Shown here one piece after another: positions 10,859-20,026 of a stretch of 64,000 nt of DNA; positions within the stretch are counted from its first letter, which is position 1; each line of letters starts with the position of its first letter. Origin of the DNA: Agrococcus casei LMG 22410 (GTDB lineage: Bacteria; Actinomycetota; Actinomycetes; Actinomycetales; Microbacteriaceae). The notes under the pieces were generated by a model that had not been told where the DNA came from, did not search any database, and worked only from the letters and a program-made list of their open reading frames with translations. The translations under genes and the position numbers were made by a program. The DNA lies in the NCBI RefSeq assembly GCF_900163565.1, contig NZ_FUHU01000036.1:19948-83947 (forward strand), written 5' to 3'.

Positions 10859-11632
10859 CTACTGCTCCTCTCGGACGGTGCGGCGCTCGATGCGCTTCTC
10901 GATGTCTTTGCCGACCACGACGACGCGGTGCACGAACACGCCAGGAAGATGCACGTCATCGGGCTCGATGTCGCCCGCGTCGACGAGCTCTTCGACCTGC
11001 GCGATGCAGACCTTGCCGCTCATGGCGGCGAGCGGATTGAAGTTGCGAGCAGCCTTGTTGAACACGAGGTTGCCGTAGCGGTCGGCCTTTGCTGCATGCA
11101 CGAGCGAGAAGTCTGCGCGAATCGACTCTTCGAGCACGAACTCGTGCTTCTCGCCGTCGACCTCGAAGACCTGTGTCGGCTTCGGCTCGCTGCCCTTGAC
11201 CACATTGCCTTCGGCATCGTGGCGCTGTGGGAGTCCACCAGTCTGCACCTGCGTGCCGACACCGGTGCGGGTGTAGAAGGCTGCGATGCCAGAACCGCCG
11301 GCTCGCATCTTCTCAGCGAGTGTGCCCTGGGGTGTCAGTTCGAGCTCGAGCTCGCCCGTGAGGTAACGGCGCTCGAATTCCTTGTTCTCGCCGACGTACG
11401 ACGAGATCATCTTGTCGATCTGGCCTCCGCCGAGCAGGATGCCCAGCCCCCAGTCGTCGACGCCGCAGTTGTTGCTCGCGACTGTGAGTCCCTTGGTGCC
11501 CCGCTCGTGCAGCGCTTCGATGAGCTGCATCGGGTTACCCGACAGGCCGAAGCCGCCGACTGACAGCAGAGCCCCGTCTGGAATGTCGGCCACCGCTTCT
11601 GCGGCGCTCCCGACCTCTTTGTTGATCGCCAT
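10859..11632 (-). CDS. scoA: 3-oxoacid CoA-transferase, subunit A
   Basis: The alpha subunit partner of the gene above, 257 residues. It begins [14 protein letters not shown] and carries the glycine-rich CoA-binding block [27 protein letters not shown] and [19 protein letters not shown] are family hallmarks. The ATG at 11632 has AAGGAGG six bases upstream; a frame extension of 25 codons lacks support. Together with subunit B it forms a two-gene operon. An AtoE-type short-chain fatty-acid transporter lies about 17 kb away and could supply related substrates, but no direct link is visible. Confidence 0.93.
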   Translation of the reverse strand: MAINKEVGSAAEAVADIPDGALLSVGGFGLSGNPMQLIEALHERGTKGLTVASNNCGVDDWGLGILLGGGQIDKMISSYVGENKEFERRYLTGELELELTPQGTLAEKMRAGGSGIAAFYTRTGVGTQVQTGGLPQRHDAEGNVVKGSEPKPTQVFEVDGEKHEFVLEESIRADFSLVHAAKADRYGNLVFNKAARNFNPLAAMSGKVCIAQVEELVDAGDIEPDDVHLPGVFVHRVVVVGKDIEKRIERRTVREEQ

Positions 11633-11750
11633 CAACTGCCTCCTTGAAGTGTGTCCCTCCAGAGTATCGGTCGCCTGACAAGGATCGTGCGGCAGTTCTC
11701 GCACCACTCCTGTTCAGCCGACAGTCAGAAAAACCGCGCATCATGAGAAT

Positions 11751-12158
11751 ATGACCAACCCACAGCAGCCCTATTCTCAGCAGCCGGGCCAGCAGCCTGC
11801 ACCGCAGTACGGCGCAGCTCCCGGTCAGCAGCCTTACAGCAGCCAGCCCGGAGTCCAGAACCCCTATGGCGCACCAGGCCAGAACACAGGTCAACCGAAT
11901 GGGCCCGGCAAGGGCCTCGCCATCACGGCACTTGTGCTCGGCATTTTGGCATTCTTCAACGGATGGCTCCCCGTCGTCGGCATGCTGTTCGGCGCCGCGG
12001 CCATCATCATCGGCATCATCGCCCTGAAGAAGCGCCAGAACAAGGTCATGTCGCTCATCGGCATCATCGGCGGTGCCATCGGGTTCATCTTCTCGCTGAT
12101 CTGGCTCATTATGCTGATCGCAGGCGGCGGCAGCTACGACTTCAGCTGGAGCGTCTGA
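11751..12158 (+). CDS. DUF4190-type small membrane protein with Gln/Pro-rich N-terminus
   Basis: This 135-residue protein has a disordered, Q/P/G/Y-rich first half (about residues 1-50) with repeated QQP and GQ motifs. Two transmembrane helices follow (about 55-85 and 98-125), joined by the basic ALKKRQNK loop. This is the usual form of actinobacterial DUF4190 proteins, of unknown function. It stands alone, divergent from scoAB and followed by a strong hairpin. Confidence 0.75.
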   Translation: MTNPQQPYSQQPGQQPAPQYGAAPGQQPYSSQPGVQNPYGAPGQNTGQPNGPGKGLAITALVLGILAFFNGWLPVVGMLFGAAAIIIGIIALKKRQNKVMSLIGIIGGAIGFIFSLIWLIMLIAGGGSYDFSWSV

Positions 12159-12175
12159 GACCCTCCGCACAGAAC

Positions 12176-12213
12176 ACCGCCCGGTGCCGTCTCTGAGACG
12201 GGACCGGGCGGTT
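12176..12213. terminator. Bidirectional hairpin between DUF4190 gene and glpX
   Basis: An inverted repeat with arms of about 17 bases (ACCGCCCGGTGCCGTCTC against its near-perfect complement, one mismatch) sits between two convergent genes. There is no long T-run, as is common for high-GC terminators, but the position supports terminating both. Confidence 0.75.
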
Positions 12214-12235
12214 CAGCATTCGGGCGGCGTCAGCA

Positions 12236-13237
12236 CTATGCGTGCGCGGCGTCGGCCTCGAGCCACTTCGCAGCCTGGTGCTCTGCGATGACGCGTCGAG
12301 CAGTGCCGGTCTTCGAGCGCAGCACGAGCGACTCCGTGCGAATGAATGGCCCCTTGCGGCGTACGCCGTCGAGCAGTTCGCCATCGGTGACGCCGGTAGC
12401 GACGAAGAAGGTGTTGTCGCTCGAGACGAGGTCGTCGAGGCGCAGGATACGGTCGAGATCGTGGCCCGCGGCGAGCACGTTCTTGTTCTCGAGGTCGGAC
12501 TGCGGGTTGAGCCGCCCCTCCATGACTCCGCCGAGCGTCTTGATGGCGCAGGCAGTGATGACGCCTTCGGGGGTGCCGCCTGTTCCGGCGCACATGTCGA
12601 CTCGCGACTCCCATCTGGCTGCGTTGATGCCGCCTGCGACATCACCGTCGCGCATGAGACGGGTGCCGGCACCCGCTGCGCGCACCTGCTCGATCAGCTC
12701 TTCGTGGCGGGGCCGGTCGAGGATCGCGACGACCATCTCAGAGATGTGCTTGCCTTTGGCCTGAGCCAGCTCCTTGATGTTGTCGCCGATCGACTGGTCG
12801 AGCGAGACGACCCCCACGCCCTCGGGGCCGGCGACGATCTTGTCCATGTAGAACGCGTCGACGGGGTTGAACATGGTGCCGCGATCCGACACTGCGATGA
12901 CGCTGATCGCATTCGGACGACCGGATGCGGTGAGCGTGGTGCCGTCGATCGGGTCGACTGCGATGTCGCACTGGGGTCCGCGCCCGTTGCCGACTGCCTC
13001 ACCGTTGAACAGCATGGGCGCTTCGTCCTTCTCGCCCTCGCCGATGACGATCGTGCCGTCCAGCGAGACGGTGCCCAGGAACGTGCGCATCGCATCGACG
13101 GCAGCCTTGTCAGCACCGTTCTTGTCTCCGCGTCCGATCCAAGGCACAGCGCGGATCGCGGCGGCTTCTGTAGCGCGCACCAGCTCCATTGCTATGTTGC
13201 GGTCGGGGTGCTCGTAGGCTGTCGGCTCTTCACTCAT
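12236..13237 (-). CDS. glpX: Fructose-1,6-bisphosphatase, class II
   Basis: GlpX hydrolyses fructose 1,6-bisphosphate to fructose 6-phosphate in gluconeogenesis. The 333-residue protein begins MSEEPTAYEHPDRNIAMELV and has IGEGEKDEAPML, the metal/phosphate motif DPIDGTTLT, and CAGTGGTPEGVI. The frame is open upstream, but ATG 13237 has GGAG nine bases before it and starts the conserved region. It is divergent from the class II aldolase, so the two sequential gluconeogenic/glycolytic enzymes share the 13238-13389 promoter region. Confidence 0.95.
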   Translation of the reverse strand: MSEEPTAYEHPDRNIAMELVRATEAAAIRAVPWIGRGDKNGADKAAVDAMRTFLGTVSLDGTIVIGEGEKDEAPMLFNGEAVGNGRGPQCDIAVDPIDGTTLTASGRPNAISVIAVSDRGTMFNPVDAFYMDKIVAGPEGVGVVSLDQSIGDNIKELAQAKGKHISEMVVAILDRPRHEELIEQVRAAGAGTRLMRDGDVAGGINAARWESRVDMCAGTGGTPEGVITACAIKTLGGVMEGRLNPQSDLENKNVLAAGHDLDRILRLDDLVSSDNTFFVATGVTDGELLDGVRRKGPFIRTESLVLRSKTGTARRVIAEHQAAKWLEADAAHA

Positions 13238-13389
13238 TGCAGGGGGCTCCTTGTCGGATAGGCGGCAGCGCTGATGTTTCCGATGCCAGCTTACGGAACT
13301 TTGGATGACGGAACGGCAGGGATCCTCGCAAGTTGTGTTCTGCCGAACTAGACTCAAGCCGAACGGAACCCGTCGAGCGGAGGACACCC

Positions 13390-14415
13390 ATGCCTGTCGT
13401 AACTCAAGAACAGTACGTCGAGATGATCGAGAAGGCGAAGCAGAACGCGTTCGCATACCCTGCCATCAACGTCTCGTCGTCGTCGACGATCAACGCTGCG
13501 CTACAGGGTCTGGCTGAGGCCGGCTCTGACGGAATCATCCAGGTCACGACGGGCGGAGCAGACTTCTTCGCCGGTCAGAGCGTAAAGAACCGCGCAGGCG
13601 GTGCAATCGCTGCGGCTCAGTTCATCACCGAGGTGGCGAAGGCATACCCCGTGAACGTGGCGGTGCACACTGACCACTGCCCCAAGGACGCCCTTGAGAG
13701 CTTCCTCATGCCGCTCATCGAAGAGAGCGAGCGTCGGGTCGCAGACGGCGGCGTGCCGCTGTTCCAGTCGCACATGTGGGACGGCTCGGCTGTTCCGCTC
13801 GAGGAGAACCTCGAGATCGCGAAGCAGATCCTGCCGCGCACTGCAGCGCTCGGGCAGATCCTCGAAGTTGAGATCGGTGTCGTCGGCGGTGAAGAAGACG
13901 GCGTCAGCCACGAGATCAACGATCAGCTCTACACAACGCTCGAAGACGCGATCGCCACGGTCGAGGCACTAGGCCTCGGCGACCAGGGCCGCTACTTGAC
14001 AGCCCTCACATTCGGCAACGTGCACGGCGTCTACAAGCCAGGCAACGTCAAGCTGCGTCCTGAGCTGCTCAAAGAGATCCAAGACGGGCTGGCCGCCAAG
14101 TACGGCACCGGCGAGAAGCCGCTCGACCTGGTGTTCCACGGTGGCTCGGGCTCGAGCCTCGAGGAGATCGAGACCGCGGTCGCGAACGGCGTCATCAAGA
14201 TGAACATCGACACCGACACGCAGTACGTGTACTCACGCTCGATCGCCGACAGCGTGCTGAAGAACTACGACGGCTTCCTGAAGGTAGACGGTGAAGTCGG
14301 CAATAAGAAGGTCTACGACCCCCGCGCCTGGAGCAAGACCGCCGAGCGCGCCATGGCGGCCCGCGTCAAGCTGGCAGCCGAAGAGCTCGGCTCAGCAGGC
14401 TGGTCAGGCAAGTAG
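13390..14415 (+). CDS. fbaA: Class II fructose-bisphosphate aldolase
   Basis: The zinc-dependent aldolase interconverts fructose 1,6-bisphosphate with dihydroxyacetone phosphate and glyceraldehyde 3-phosphate. The 341-residue protein shows the active-site and zinc block VAVHTDHCPKDALE. It also has EVEIGVVGGEEDGV, GNVHGVY and the phosphate-binding FHGGSGSS, then KMNIDTDTQ. Start ATG 13390 is well supported by GGAGG six bases upstream. It diverges from glpX and ends just before a hairpin. Confidence 0.97.
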   Translation: MPVVTQEQYVEMIEKAKQNAFAYPAINVSSSSTINAALQGLAEAGSDGIIQVTTGGADFFAGQSVKNRAGGAIAAAQFITEVAKAYPVNVAVHTDHCPKDALESFLMPLIEESERRVADGGVPLFQSHMWDGSAVPLEENLEIAKQILPRTAALGQILEVEIGVVGGEEDGVSHEINDQLYTTLEDAIATVEALGLGDQGRYLTALTFGNVHGVYKPGNVKLRPELLKEIQDGLAAKYGTGEKPLDLVFHGGSGSSLEEIETAVANGVIKMNIDTDTQYVYSRSIADSVLKNYDGFLKVDGEVGNKKVYDPRAWSKTAERAMAARVKLAAEELGSAGWSGK

Positions 14416-14417
14416 TC

Positions 14418-14441
14418 TGACGCCCGCCTCCGGGCGGGTCA
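14418..14441. terminator. Hairpin terminator after fba
   Basis: TGACGCCCGCC and GGGCGGGTCA pair around a 3-base loop directly after the aldolase stop. The right arm includes the stop codon of the convergent small gene, so it may terminate both. Confidence 0.7.
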
Positions 14442-14750
14442 GTACTCGTCGATGACGATGTCGGTGCCTTCGGGCATCACAGTGTCGTCGACGCCGTTGT
14501 CGTCAGTGTCGCGCGCGGTGCTCTCGCCTCCGTGCTCGACGTCGACGTCAGCTGGGTCGTCATCGGCCCATTCCTCGTCGCGCAGCTCGTAGCCGTCGGG
14601 AGTGTCTTCGCTGTCGACCCGGCGATCCTCGCCGCCGTACATGCCCAGCTGCTCGCTTGCGCGTGGCTCGGCGCCGTTGCCGATCGAACCGTCAGACTCT
14701 TCGCCCTCGGCCATCTGCTCTGCCCAGTCGTTCGTGTCGTTGGAGCTCAT
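14439..14750 (-). CDS. Small acidic hypothetical protein
   Basis: A 103-residue protein extremely rich in Asp and Glu, with no hydrophobic segment and little predicted fold. It has the motif ASEQLGMYGGEDRR in the middle and repeated D-x-D runs toward the C-terminus. Similar short acidic proteins are common in Microbacteriaceae and have no assigned function. It lies downstream of the small membrane protein gene on the same strand (28 bp gap) and may be co-transcribed. The coding call rests on codon periodicity and gene order only. Confidence 0.6.
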   Translation of the reverse strand: MSSNDTNDWAEQMAEGEESDGSIGNGAEPRASEQLGMYGGEDRRVDSEDTPDGYELRDEEWADDDPADVDVEHGGESTARDTDDNGVDDTVMPEGTDIVIDEY

Positions 14751-14778
14751 GCCCCGATCATACGACTGACCGGAGCTT

Positions 14779-15210
14779 TCAGCGAGGCTCGTCGTTCGAG
14801 CGGTCGGTGTGCGACTCAGCGGTGCCGAATGCGTTGGGGTTGGCCGGGTGCACGCCGGTTCCCTGCGAGAACTCGGTGCCCGGGTGGTTCGTCGTGCCCG
14901 ATCCCTGCTCGACGCCGGCGACGGGCGTGCCGTCGCGGTAGCGGTCCTTGGGCTTCGAGCGGCCGATCAGCCACACGATGAGCCCTGCTGGCAGCAGCAC
15001 GAGCGGCGCCCACACCATGAACATCATGATCGGGCTGCCGCCGGTGTAGACGAACACCTGCATGAACAGTCCAAAGTCGAAGCCTGCCGCGTCGGAGTCG
15101 AAGTAGGTGCGCGTCGTCTGGATGATGTTCCAGACCAGCGCGATGGCGCCGAGTCCGAGCAGGATGTGCGAGAACTGCAGCCAGTTGTTGGTGGGCTTCT
15201 GGGCGGCCAT
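14779..15210 (-). CDS. Small two-helix membrane protein, function unknown
   Basis: This 143-residue protein begins MAAQKPTNNWLQFSHILLGLG. It has a first transmembrane helix at about 14-32 and a second at about 60-85, followed by a hydrophilic tail rich in Gly/Thr/Asn. ATG 15210 has AAGGAG seven bases upstream, which decides the start. I do not recognise the family. It lies between ispH (same strand, upstream) and the acidic protein gene. Confidence 0.65.
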   Translation of the reverse strand: MAAQKPTNNWLQFSHILLGLGAIALVWNIIQTTRTYFDSDAAGFDFGLFMQVFVYTGGSPIMMFMVWAPLVLLPAGLIVWLIGRSKPKDRYRDGTPVAGVEQGSGTTNHPGTEFSQGTGVHPANPNAFGTAESHTDRSNDEPR

Positions 15211-15293
15211 GGGTGCTCCTTGGGGAGAATCTGGGGACCTGTGCAGGATATGCCTGCGCACTGTGAGTTCCCTGACGGCCTTCGGCCCCTCTT

Positions 15294-16286
15294 CTACTTG
15301 CGCGAGGGACGCAGCTCCTTGGGCAGACTGAACACCAGGTCTTCCTCAGCGGTGGTCACGGTCTCGATCTCGCCGAACCCTGCGTCGCGGAGCTCGTCGA
15401 GCACCTCCTGCACGAGCACGTCGGGAACGGATGCGCCGCTCGATACGCCGACAGTCGCGACTCCGTCCAGCCACTCCTGCTGGATCTCGCTCGAATAGTC
15501 GACCCGGTACGCCGCCTTGGCGCCGTACTCGAGGGCGACCTCGACCATGCGCACGGTGTTCGACGAGTTCGCCGAGCCGACCACGATCACGAGATCGGCC
15601 TCGGGCGCGACCTTCTTGATGGCGACCTGGCGGTTCTGCGTGGCGTAGCAGATGTCGTCGCTGGGCGGATCCTGGAGATTGGGGAAGCGCTCGCGCAGGC
15701 GGTGCACCGTCTCCATGGTCTCGTCGACCGAGAGCGTCGTCTGCGACAGCCAGACCAGCTTGTCGGGGTCTCTGACCTCGACGGTCATGGCCTCTTCGGG
15801 GTTGTTGACGACCGTGACGCGGTCGGGTGCCTCGCCTGCTGTGCCCTCGACCTCTTCGTGGCCGTCGTGGCCGATCAGCAGGATCTCGAAGTCGTCGCGG
15901 GCGAACCGGATCGCCTCGCGGTGCACCTTCGTGACCAGGGGGCAGGTCGCATCGATCGCGTTGAGCCCGCGTGCATCAGCCTGCTCGCGAACAGCGGGGC
16001 TGACACCGTGCGCCGAGAACACGACGAGCTTGCCCTCTGGCACTTCGTCGACTTCCTCGACGAAGATCGCGCCCTGCTCTTCGAGCTCGCGGACGACGTG
16101 CCTGTTGTGCACGATCTGCTTGCGCACGTACACGGGAGCACCGTGCTTCTCGAGCGCCTTCTCCACCGTGATGACCGCTCGGTCGACCCCTGCGCAATAG
16201 CCGCGAGGGTTCGCCAGCAGCACTCGCCTGGGCGATGTGTCACCGGTGTCCACTAGCCTGTTTCGAACCAGCGGAGGCCGCGGCAT
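15294..16286 (-). CDS. ispH: 4-hydroxy-3-methylbut-2-enyl diphosphate reductase
   Basis: IspH is the last enzyme of the non-mevalonate isoprenoid pathway, reducing HMBPP to IPP and DMAPP with a [4Fe-4S] cluster. All three cluster cysteines are visible, in [24 protein letters not shown] and [11 protein letters not shown]. The SANSSNT and HDGHEEV blocks are also present. The frame is open far upstream across the antisense of xseA, so the start must be inside: ATG 16286 gives 330 residues, while GTG 16319 (just after GGAGG) is an alternative 11 codons earlier. It is divergent from xseA. Confidence 0.95.
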   Translation of the reverse strand: MPRPPLVRNRLVDTGDTSPRRVLLANPRGYCAGVDRAVITVEKALEKHGAPVYVRKQIVHNRHVVRELEEQGAIFVEEVDEVPEGKLVVFSAHGVSPAVREQADARGLNAIDATCPLVTKVHREAIRFARDDFEILLIGHDGHEEVEGTAGEAPDRVTVVNNPEEAMTVEVRDPDKLVWLSQTTLSVDETMETVHRLRERFPNLQDPPSDDICYATQNRQVAIKKVAPEADLVIVVGSANSSNTVRMVEVALEYGAKAAYRVDYSSEIQQEWLDGVATVGVSSGASVPDVLVQEVLDELRDAGFGEIETVTTAEEDLVFSLPKELRPSRK

Positions 16287-16361
16287 CGAAAGAGGAACTT
16301 TGCCATTGGTAACTGTCACGCCTCCATTGTAGATGCCCCGATTCCCGGCCGAGGAGGCCCC

Positions 16362-17576
16362 ATGAGCAAGGTGACCGGAACCCCCGATGAACCGCGCAGC
16401 GTGCACTGGCTTGCAATGACGATGAAGGACTACATCGGCAGGCTGGGCAGCGTGTGGGTCGAGGGCGAGGTCACGCAGTGGTCGAACTCCCGCGGCAACG
16501 TGTTCGGCAAGCTGCGCGACGCTGAAGCCGACGCCACGGTCTCGTTCAACCTCTGGAGCAGCACCGCCTCCCGCCTGACCGAGAAGTTCGAGCAGGGCGA
16601 CCGAGTCGTCACGCTGGTCAAGCCCGACTACTGGGTCAAGGGCGGCACACTCTCGATGGTCGCCTCCGACATGCGGCATGTGGGGCTCGGCGAGCTGCTC
16701 GCACGGCTCGAGCGGCTGCGGCAGCAGCTGCAGCAGGAGGGCCTGTTCGCCGCAGAGCGCAAGCGACGGCTGCCGTTCCTTCCCAACACGATCGGCCTCA
16801 TCACAGGCAAGGACTCCGACGCCGAGAAGGACGTCATCCGCAACGCGACGCTGCGCTGGCCCGACGTCAGGTTCCGCGTCGCGCACGCGGCAGTGCAGGG
16901 CGACCGCGCCGTGCCCACCGTGCTCGACGCGCTCGCGACGCTCGAGGCAGACCCTGAGGTCGATGTCATCGTGATCGCACGCGGCGGAGGCGACTTCCAG
17001 AACCTCCTGCCGTTCAGCGACGAGGCCATCGTTCGAGCTGTCGCAGCCGCCACGACACCTGTGGTCTCGGCGATCGGGCACGAAGCCGACCGCCCGCTGC
17101 TCGACGAGGTGGCCGACCTGCGTGCCTCCACCCCCACCGACGCAGCGAAGCGGATCGTTCCCGACGTCGCCGAAGAGCGCATCCGCATCGACCAGTCCCG
17201 CGTGCAGCTGCGCGCCCGGCTCACGCAGTTCGTGCAGCGTGAGATCGAACGCGTCGAATCGATTCGCAGCCGCCCCTCGCTGCAGCGCCCCGAGTCGCTG
17301 ATCGACGCGCACACCGACGACCTCGCACGGCTCGTGCAGCGGGCCGACGAGCTCATGGAGCGCACGCTCGAGCGCAGCTCCACCTCGCTCGAGCGCCTCA
17401 CCGGCAGCCTCCGCGCGCTGAGTCCGCAGTCGACCCTCGACCGCGGGTATGCGGTCGTCCAGACCGCGGGCGGCGGAGTGGTTCGCAGTGCCTCTGACGC
17501 AGCTCCCGGCGACGCCCTGCTCGTCACCGTCGCAAACGGCACCCTCGACGCCGACGTGACATCCGTTCACCGCTGA
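16362..17576 (+). CDS. xseA: Exodeoxyribonuclease VII large subunit
   Basis: ExoVII degrades single-stranded DNA from both ends. The large subunit (404 residues) has an N-terminal OB fold ([20 protein letters not shown]). The catalytic domain includes [15 protein letters not shown], the [20 protein letters not shown] motif, and [28 protein letters not shown] helical C-terminal region ends with the DRGYAVVQ segment. Start ATG has GGAGG four bases upstream. xseB follows after 20 bp. Confidence 0.96.
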   Translation: MSKVTGTPDEPRSVHWLAMTMKDYIGRLGSVWVEGEVTQWSNSRGNVFGKLRDAEADATVSFNLWSSTASRLTEKFEQGDRVVTLVKPDYWVKGGTLSMVASDMRHVGLGELLARLERLRQQLQQEGLFAAERKRRLPFLPNTIGLITGKDSDAEKDVIRNATLRWPDVRFRVAHAAVQGDRAVPTVLDALATLEADPEVDVIVIARGGGDFQNLLPFSDEAIVRAVAAATTPVVSAIGHEADRPLLDEVADLRASTPTDAAKRIVPDVAEERIRIDQSRVQLRARLTQFVQREIERVESIRSRPSLQRPESLIDAHTDDLARLVQRADELMERTLERSSTSLERLTGSLRALSPQSTLDRGYAVVQTAGGGVVRSASDAAPGDALLVTVANGTLDADVTSVHR

Positions 17577-17596
17577 CAAGAAGGTAGGATCGAAGC

Positions 17597-17863
17597 ATGA
17601 CTGAACCGCACGCCACCGCGCCCGAAGAGCGCCCCGTCGGCGAGCTCAGCTACGAAGAGGCGCGAGAAGAGCTGGTCGCCGTCGTGCAGGCCCTCGAATC
17701 GGGCCAGACGACCCTCGAGCGCTCGCTCTCGCTCTGGGAGCGCGGCACCGCTCTGGCCGATCGCTGCGAGGAATGGCTGGCCGGCGCCAAGGCCCGGCTC
17801 GACGCTGTTCGGGCGACCGCGCCATCCGATGAGACTGACTCAGAGGCATCGCAGCAGCAGTGA
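17597..17863 (+). CDS. xseB: Exodeoxyribonuclease VII small subunit
   Basis: An 88-residue acidic protein with the XseB signature [25 protein letters not shown] followed by [17 protein letters not shown] (motifs quoted only to their key parts). It assembles with XseA in several copies per large subunit. AAGG lies about ten bases upstream of the ATG. The next gene starts inside its stop codon (GTGA). Confidence 0.94.
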   Translation: MTEPHATAPEERPVGELSYEEAREELVAVVQALESGQTTLERSLSLWERGTALADRCEEWLAGAKARLDAVRATAPSDETDSEASQQQ

Positions 17864-18480
17864 GCAAGCAGCCCCGCATCGTCGCCGAGCTCGGGCGTCC
17901 CGAGACTCCTCAAGAGACTGCCGACCGCAAGGCCGCCTCTCGGAGCAGGCACTTCAAGAACCAGAACTTCACGAACCTCGTGCTGGCGCTTGCCGCATCG
18001 CTCGTGCTGGTGCTCGTCATCTTCCTCGTGGTGCTCAGGCCCGATCCCCCGGCCGACCCGAAGATCGATGTGACTGCGAGCGCCTCAGAGGCAGCGGTCG
18101 TGCTCGGCGCCGAGCCGGTCGTCCCCGCGGTTCCTGAGACCTGGGCCGCCAATGCGGCAGAGGTGCGAGTCTCAGAAGACGACGTCGCCGCCTGGTACGT
18201 CGGGTACGTCACCGAGGGCAACGAGTTCGTCGCCATGACGCAGGGCGTCGACGCGAATGCCACCTGGCAGGCGAATCAGCTGCGCAATGCCTCCGCCTCC
18301 GGCGAAGTCACCGTCGAGGGCGTCGACTGGCAGATCTACGACCAGCGTGACGCCGACGACGTCGGCAACATCGAGTTCGCCATGACGACACAGACCGAAG
18401 ACTCGTGGATCGTGCTGTTCGGCACTGCTGACAGCCCCGAGTTCACCCAGTTCGCCGAGGCTGTCTCGGCTGCACTCTGA
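17860..18480 (+). CDS. DUF4245 domain membrane-anchored protein
   Basis: The 206-residue product has a cytoplasmic basic N-terminus and one transmembrane helix (about residues 40-60). The extracytoplasmic DUF4245 domain follows, with [13 protein letters not shown] and the [14 protein letters not shown] block. It starts at a GTG that overlaps the xseB stop, so it is coupled to xseAB. In actinobacteria DUF4245 genes regularly lie between xseB and glpX/fumC, which supports the call. Its function is unknown. Confidence 0.85.
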   Translation: MSKQPRIVAELGRPETPQETADRKAASRSRHFKNQNFTNLVLALAASLVLVLVIFLVVLRPDPPADPKIDVTASASEAAVVLGAEPVVPAVPETWAANAAEVRVSEDDVAAWYVGYVTEGNEFVAMTQGVDANATWQANQLRNASASGEVTVEGVDWQIYDQRDADDVGNIEFAMTTQTEDSWIVLFGTADSPEFTQFAEAVSAAL

Positions 18481-18515
18481 AGCAAACACCTCCCAACGAA
18501 GAAAGGCAGACTGCT

Positions 18516-19919
18516 GTGACTGAGACCGAATACCGGATCGAACACGACACCATGGGCGAGGTTCGCGTGCCCAAGAACGCGCTCTACGCCGCACAGACGC
18601 AGCGCGCAGTAGAGAACTTCCCGATCTCGGGCCAGGGCCTCGAGCCCGCGCACATCGTGGCACTCGCACGCATCAAGCGCGCGGCCGCGATCGCCAACCG
18701 CGAGCTCGGCACCGTCGAGGCCGACATCGCCGACGCCATCGTGGCAGCAGCCGACGAAGTCATCGGCGGCGCACACCACGACCAGTTCCCGATCGACATC
18801 TACCAGACGGGCTCCGGCACGTCGTCGAACATGAACATGAACGAGGTGCTCGCGCACATCGCGACCGAGCACCGCGGTGCAGAAGTGCACCCCAACGACC
18901 ACGTCAACGCATCGCAGTCGTCGAACGACGTGTTCCCGACCTCGGTGCACGTCGCCGTCACCGGCGCGCTGATCAACGACCTCAAGCCCGCACTCGCGCA
19001 CCTCGCCGAGGCCTTCGAAGAGAAGGCAGAGCTCTGGGCAGACGCAGTCAAGCCCGGCCGCACGCACATGATGGACGCAACGCCCGTGACGCTCGGCCAG
19101 GAGTTCGGCGGTTTCGCCGCACAGATGCGCTACGGCATCGAGCGCATCGACGCGGCACTCCCCCGCGTCGCTGAGGTTCCGCAGGGCGGCACCGCAGTCG
19201 GCACCGGCATCAACACCCCCGTCGGCTTCCCCGAGAAGGTCATCGCCGAGCTCGCAGAGTCGAGCGGCCTCCCGATCACCGAGGCGCGCAACCACTTCGA
19301 GGCACAGGCCAACCGCGACGGCCTGGTCGAGGCATCGGGCGCGCTGCGCACCATTGCCGTCTCGCTGACGAAGATCAACAACGACCTTCGTTGGATGGGC
19401 TCCGGCCCCAACACCGGCCTCGGCGAGATCCAGCTGCCCGACCTGCAGCCCGGCTCGTCGATCATGCCCGGCAAGGTCAACCCGGTCATCCCCGAGGCAG
19501 TCCTCATGGTCTGCTCGCGTGTCATCGGCAACGACGCTGCGATCGCATGGGCCGGCGCAACCGGCACGTTCGAGCTCAACGTGCAGATCCCGATCATGGG
19601 CACCGCACTGCTCGAGTCGATCCGTCTGCTGTCGAACGCATCCGTCGTGCTCGCCGACAAGACCGTCAAGGGCATCGAGGCCAACCTCGAGCGCGCTGCG
19701 ACGCTGGCCGGCATGAGCCCGTCGACCGTCACCCCGCTCAACCGCCTCATCGGCTACGAGGCTGCTGCGAAGATCGCGAAGCACTCGGTCGCCAAGGGCA
19801 TCACGGTGCGCGAGGCAGTCATCGACCTCGGCTACGTCGAGCGCGGCGACATCACCGAGGCCGACCTCGACAAGGGGCTCGACCTGCTTTCGATGACCCA
19901 CCCGGGCGTCGCCAAGTAG
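18516..19919 (+). CDS. fumC: Fumarate hydratase, class II
   Basis: Class II (iron-independent, tetrameric) fumarase, which interconverts fumarate and malate in the TCA cycle. The 467-residue protein carries [29 protein letters not shown], the catalytic [17 protein letters not shown] segment and the superfamily signature [11 protein letters not shown]. The start is GTG 18516 with AAAGG upstream. It follows DUF4245 by 35 bp and ends at a strong terminator. Confidence 0.97.
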   Translation: MTETEYRIEHDTMGEVRVPKNALYAAQTQRAVENFPISGQGLEPAHIVALARIKRAAAIANRELGTVEADIADAIVAAADEVIGGAHHDQFPIDIYQTGSGTSSNMNMNEVLAHIATEHRGAEVHPNDHVNASQSSNDVFPTSVHVAVTGALINDLKPALAHLAEAFEEKAELWADAVKPGRTHMMDATPVTLGQEFGGFAAQMRYGIERIDAALPRVAEVPQGGTAVGTGINTPVGFPEKVIAELAESSGLPITEARNHFEAQANRDGLVEASGALRTIAVSLTKINNDLRWMGSGPNTGLGEIQLPDLQPGSSIMPGKVNPVIPEAVLMVCSRVIGNDAAIAWAGATGTFELNVQIPIMGTALLESIRLLSNASVVLADKTVKGIEANLERAATLAGMSPSTVTPLNRLIGYEAAAKIAKHSVAKGITVREAVIDLGYVERGDITEADLDKGLDLLSMTHPGVAK

Positions 19920-19930
19920 CACTGCATTTC

Positions 19931-19969
19931 AGCAACGGGGTCGGCCGCACGGCGGCTGGCCCCGTTGCT
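19931..19969 (+). terminator. Terminator hairpin after fumC
   Basis: AGCAACGGGGTCGGCCGC pairs with GCGGCTGGCCCCGTTGCT (18-base arms, two G-T/A mismatches) around a 4-base loop, 11 bases after the fumC stop. Confidence 0.85.
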
Positions 19970-20026
19970 GCATTCGGCCAGCTCTCGACCTCCTGCAGGA
20001 GTCACGCGCGCATGTAGGTTGGAGGC

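Noticed and set aside
15294..17579. 761-codon frame ending in IspH, possible fusion protein
   Set aside because: The N-terminal 400 codons are antisense to xseA; IspH begins at about 16,286.
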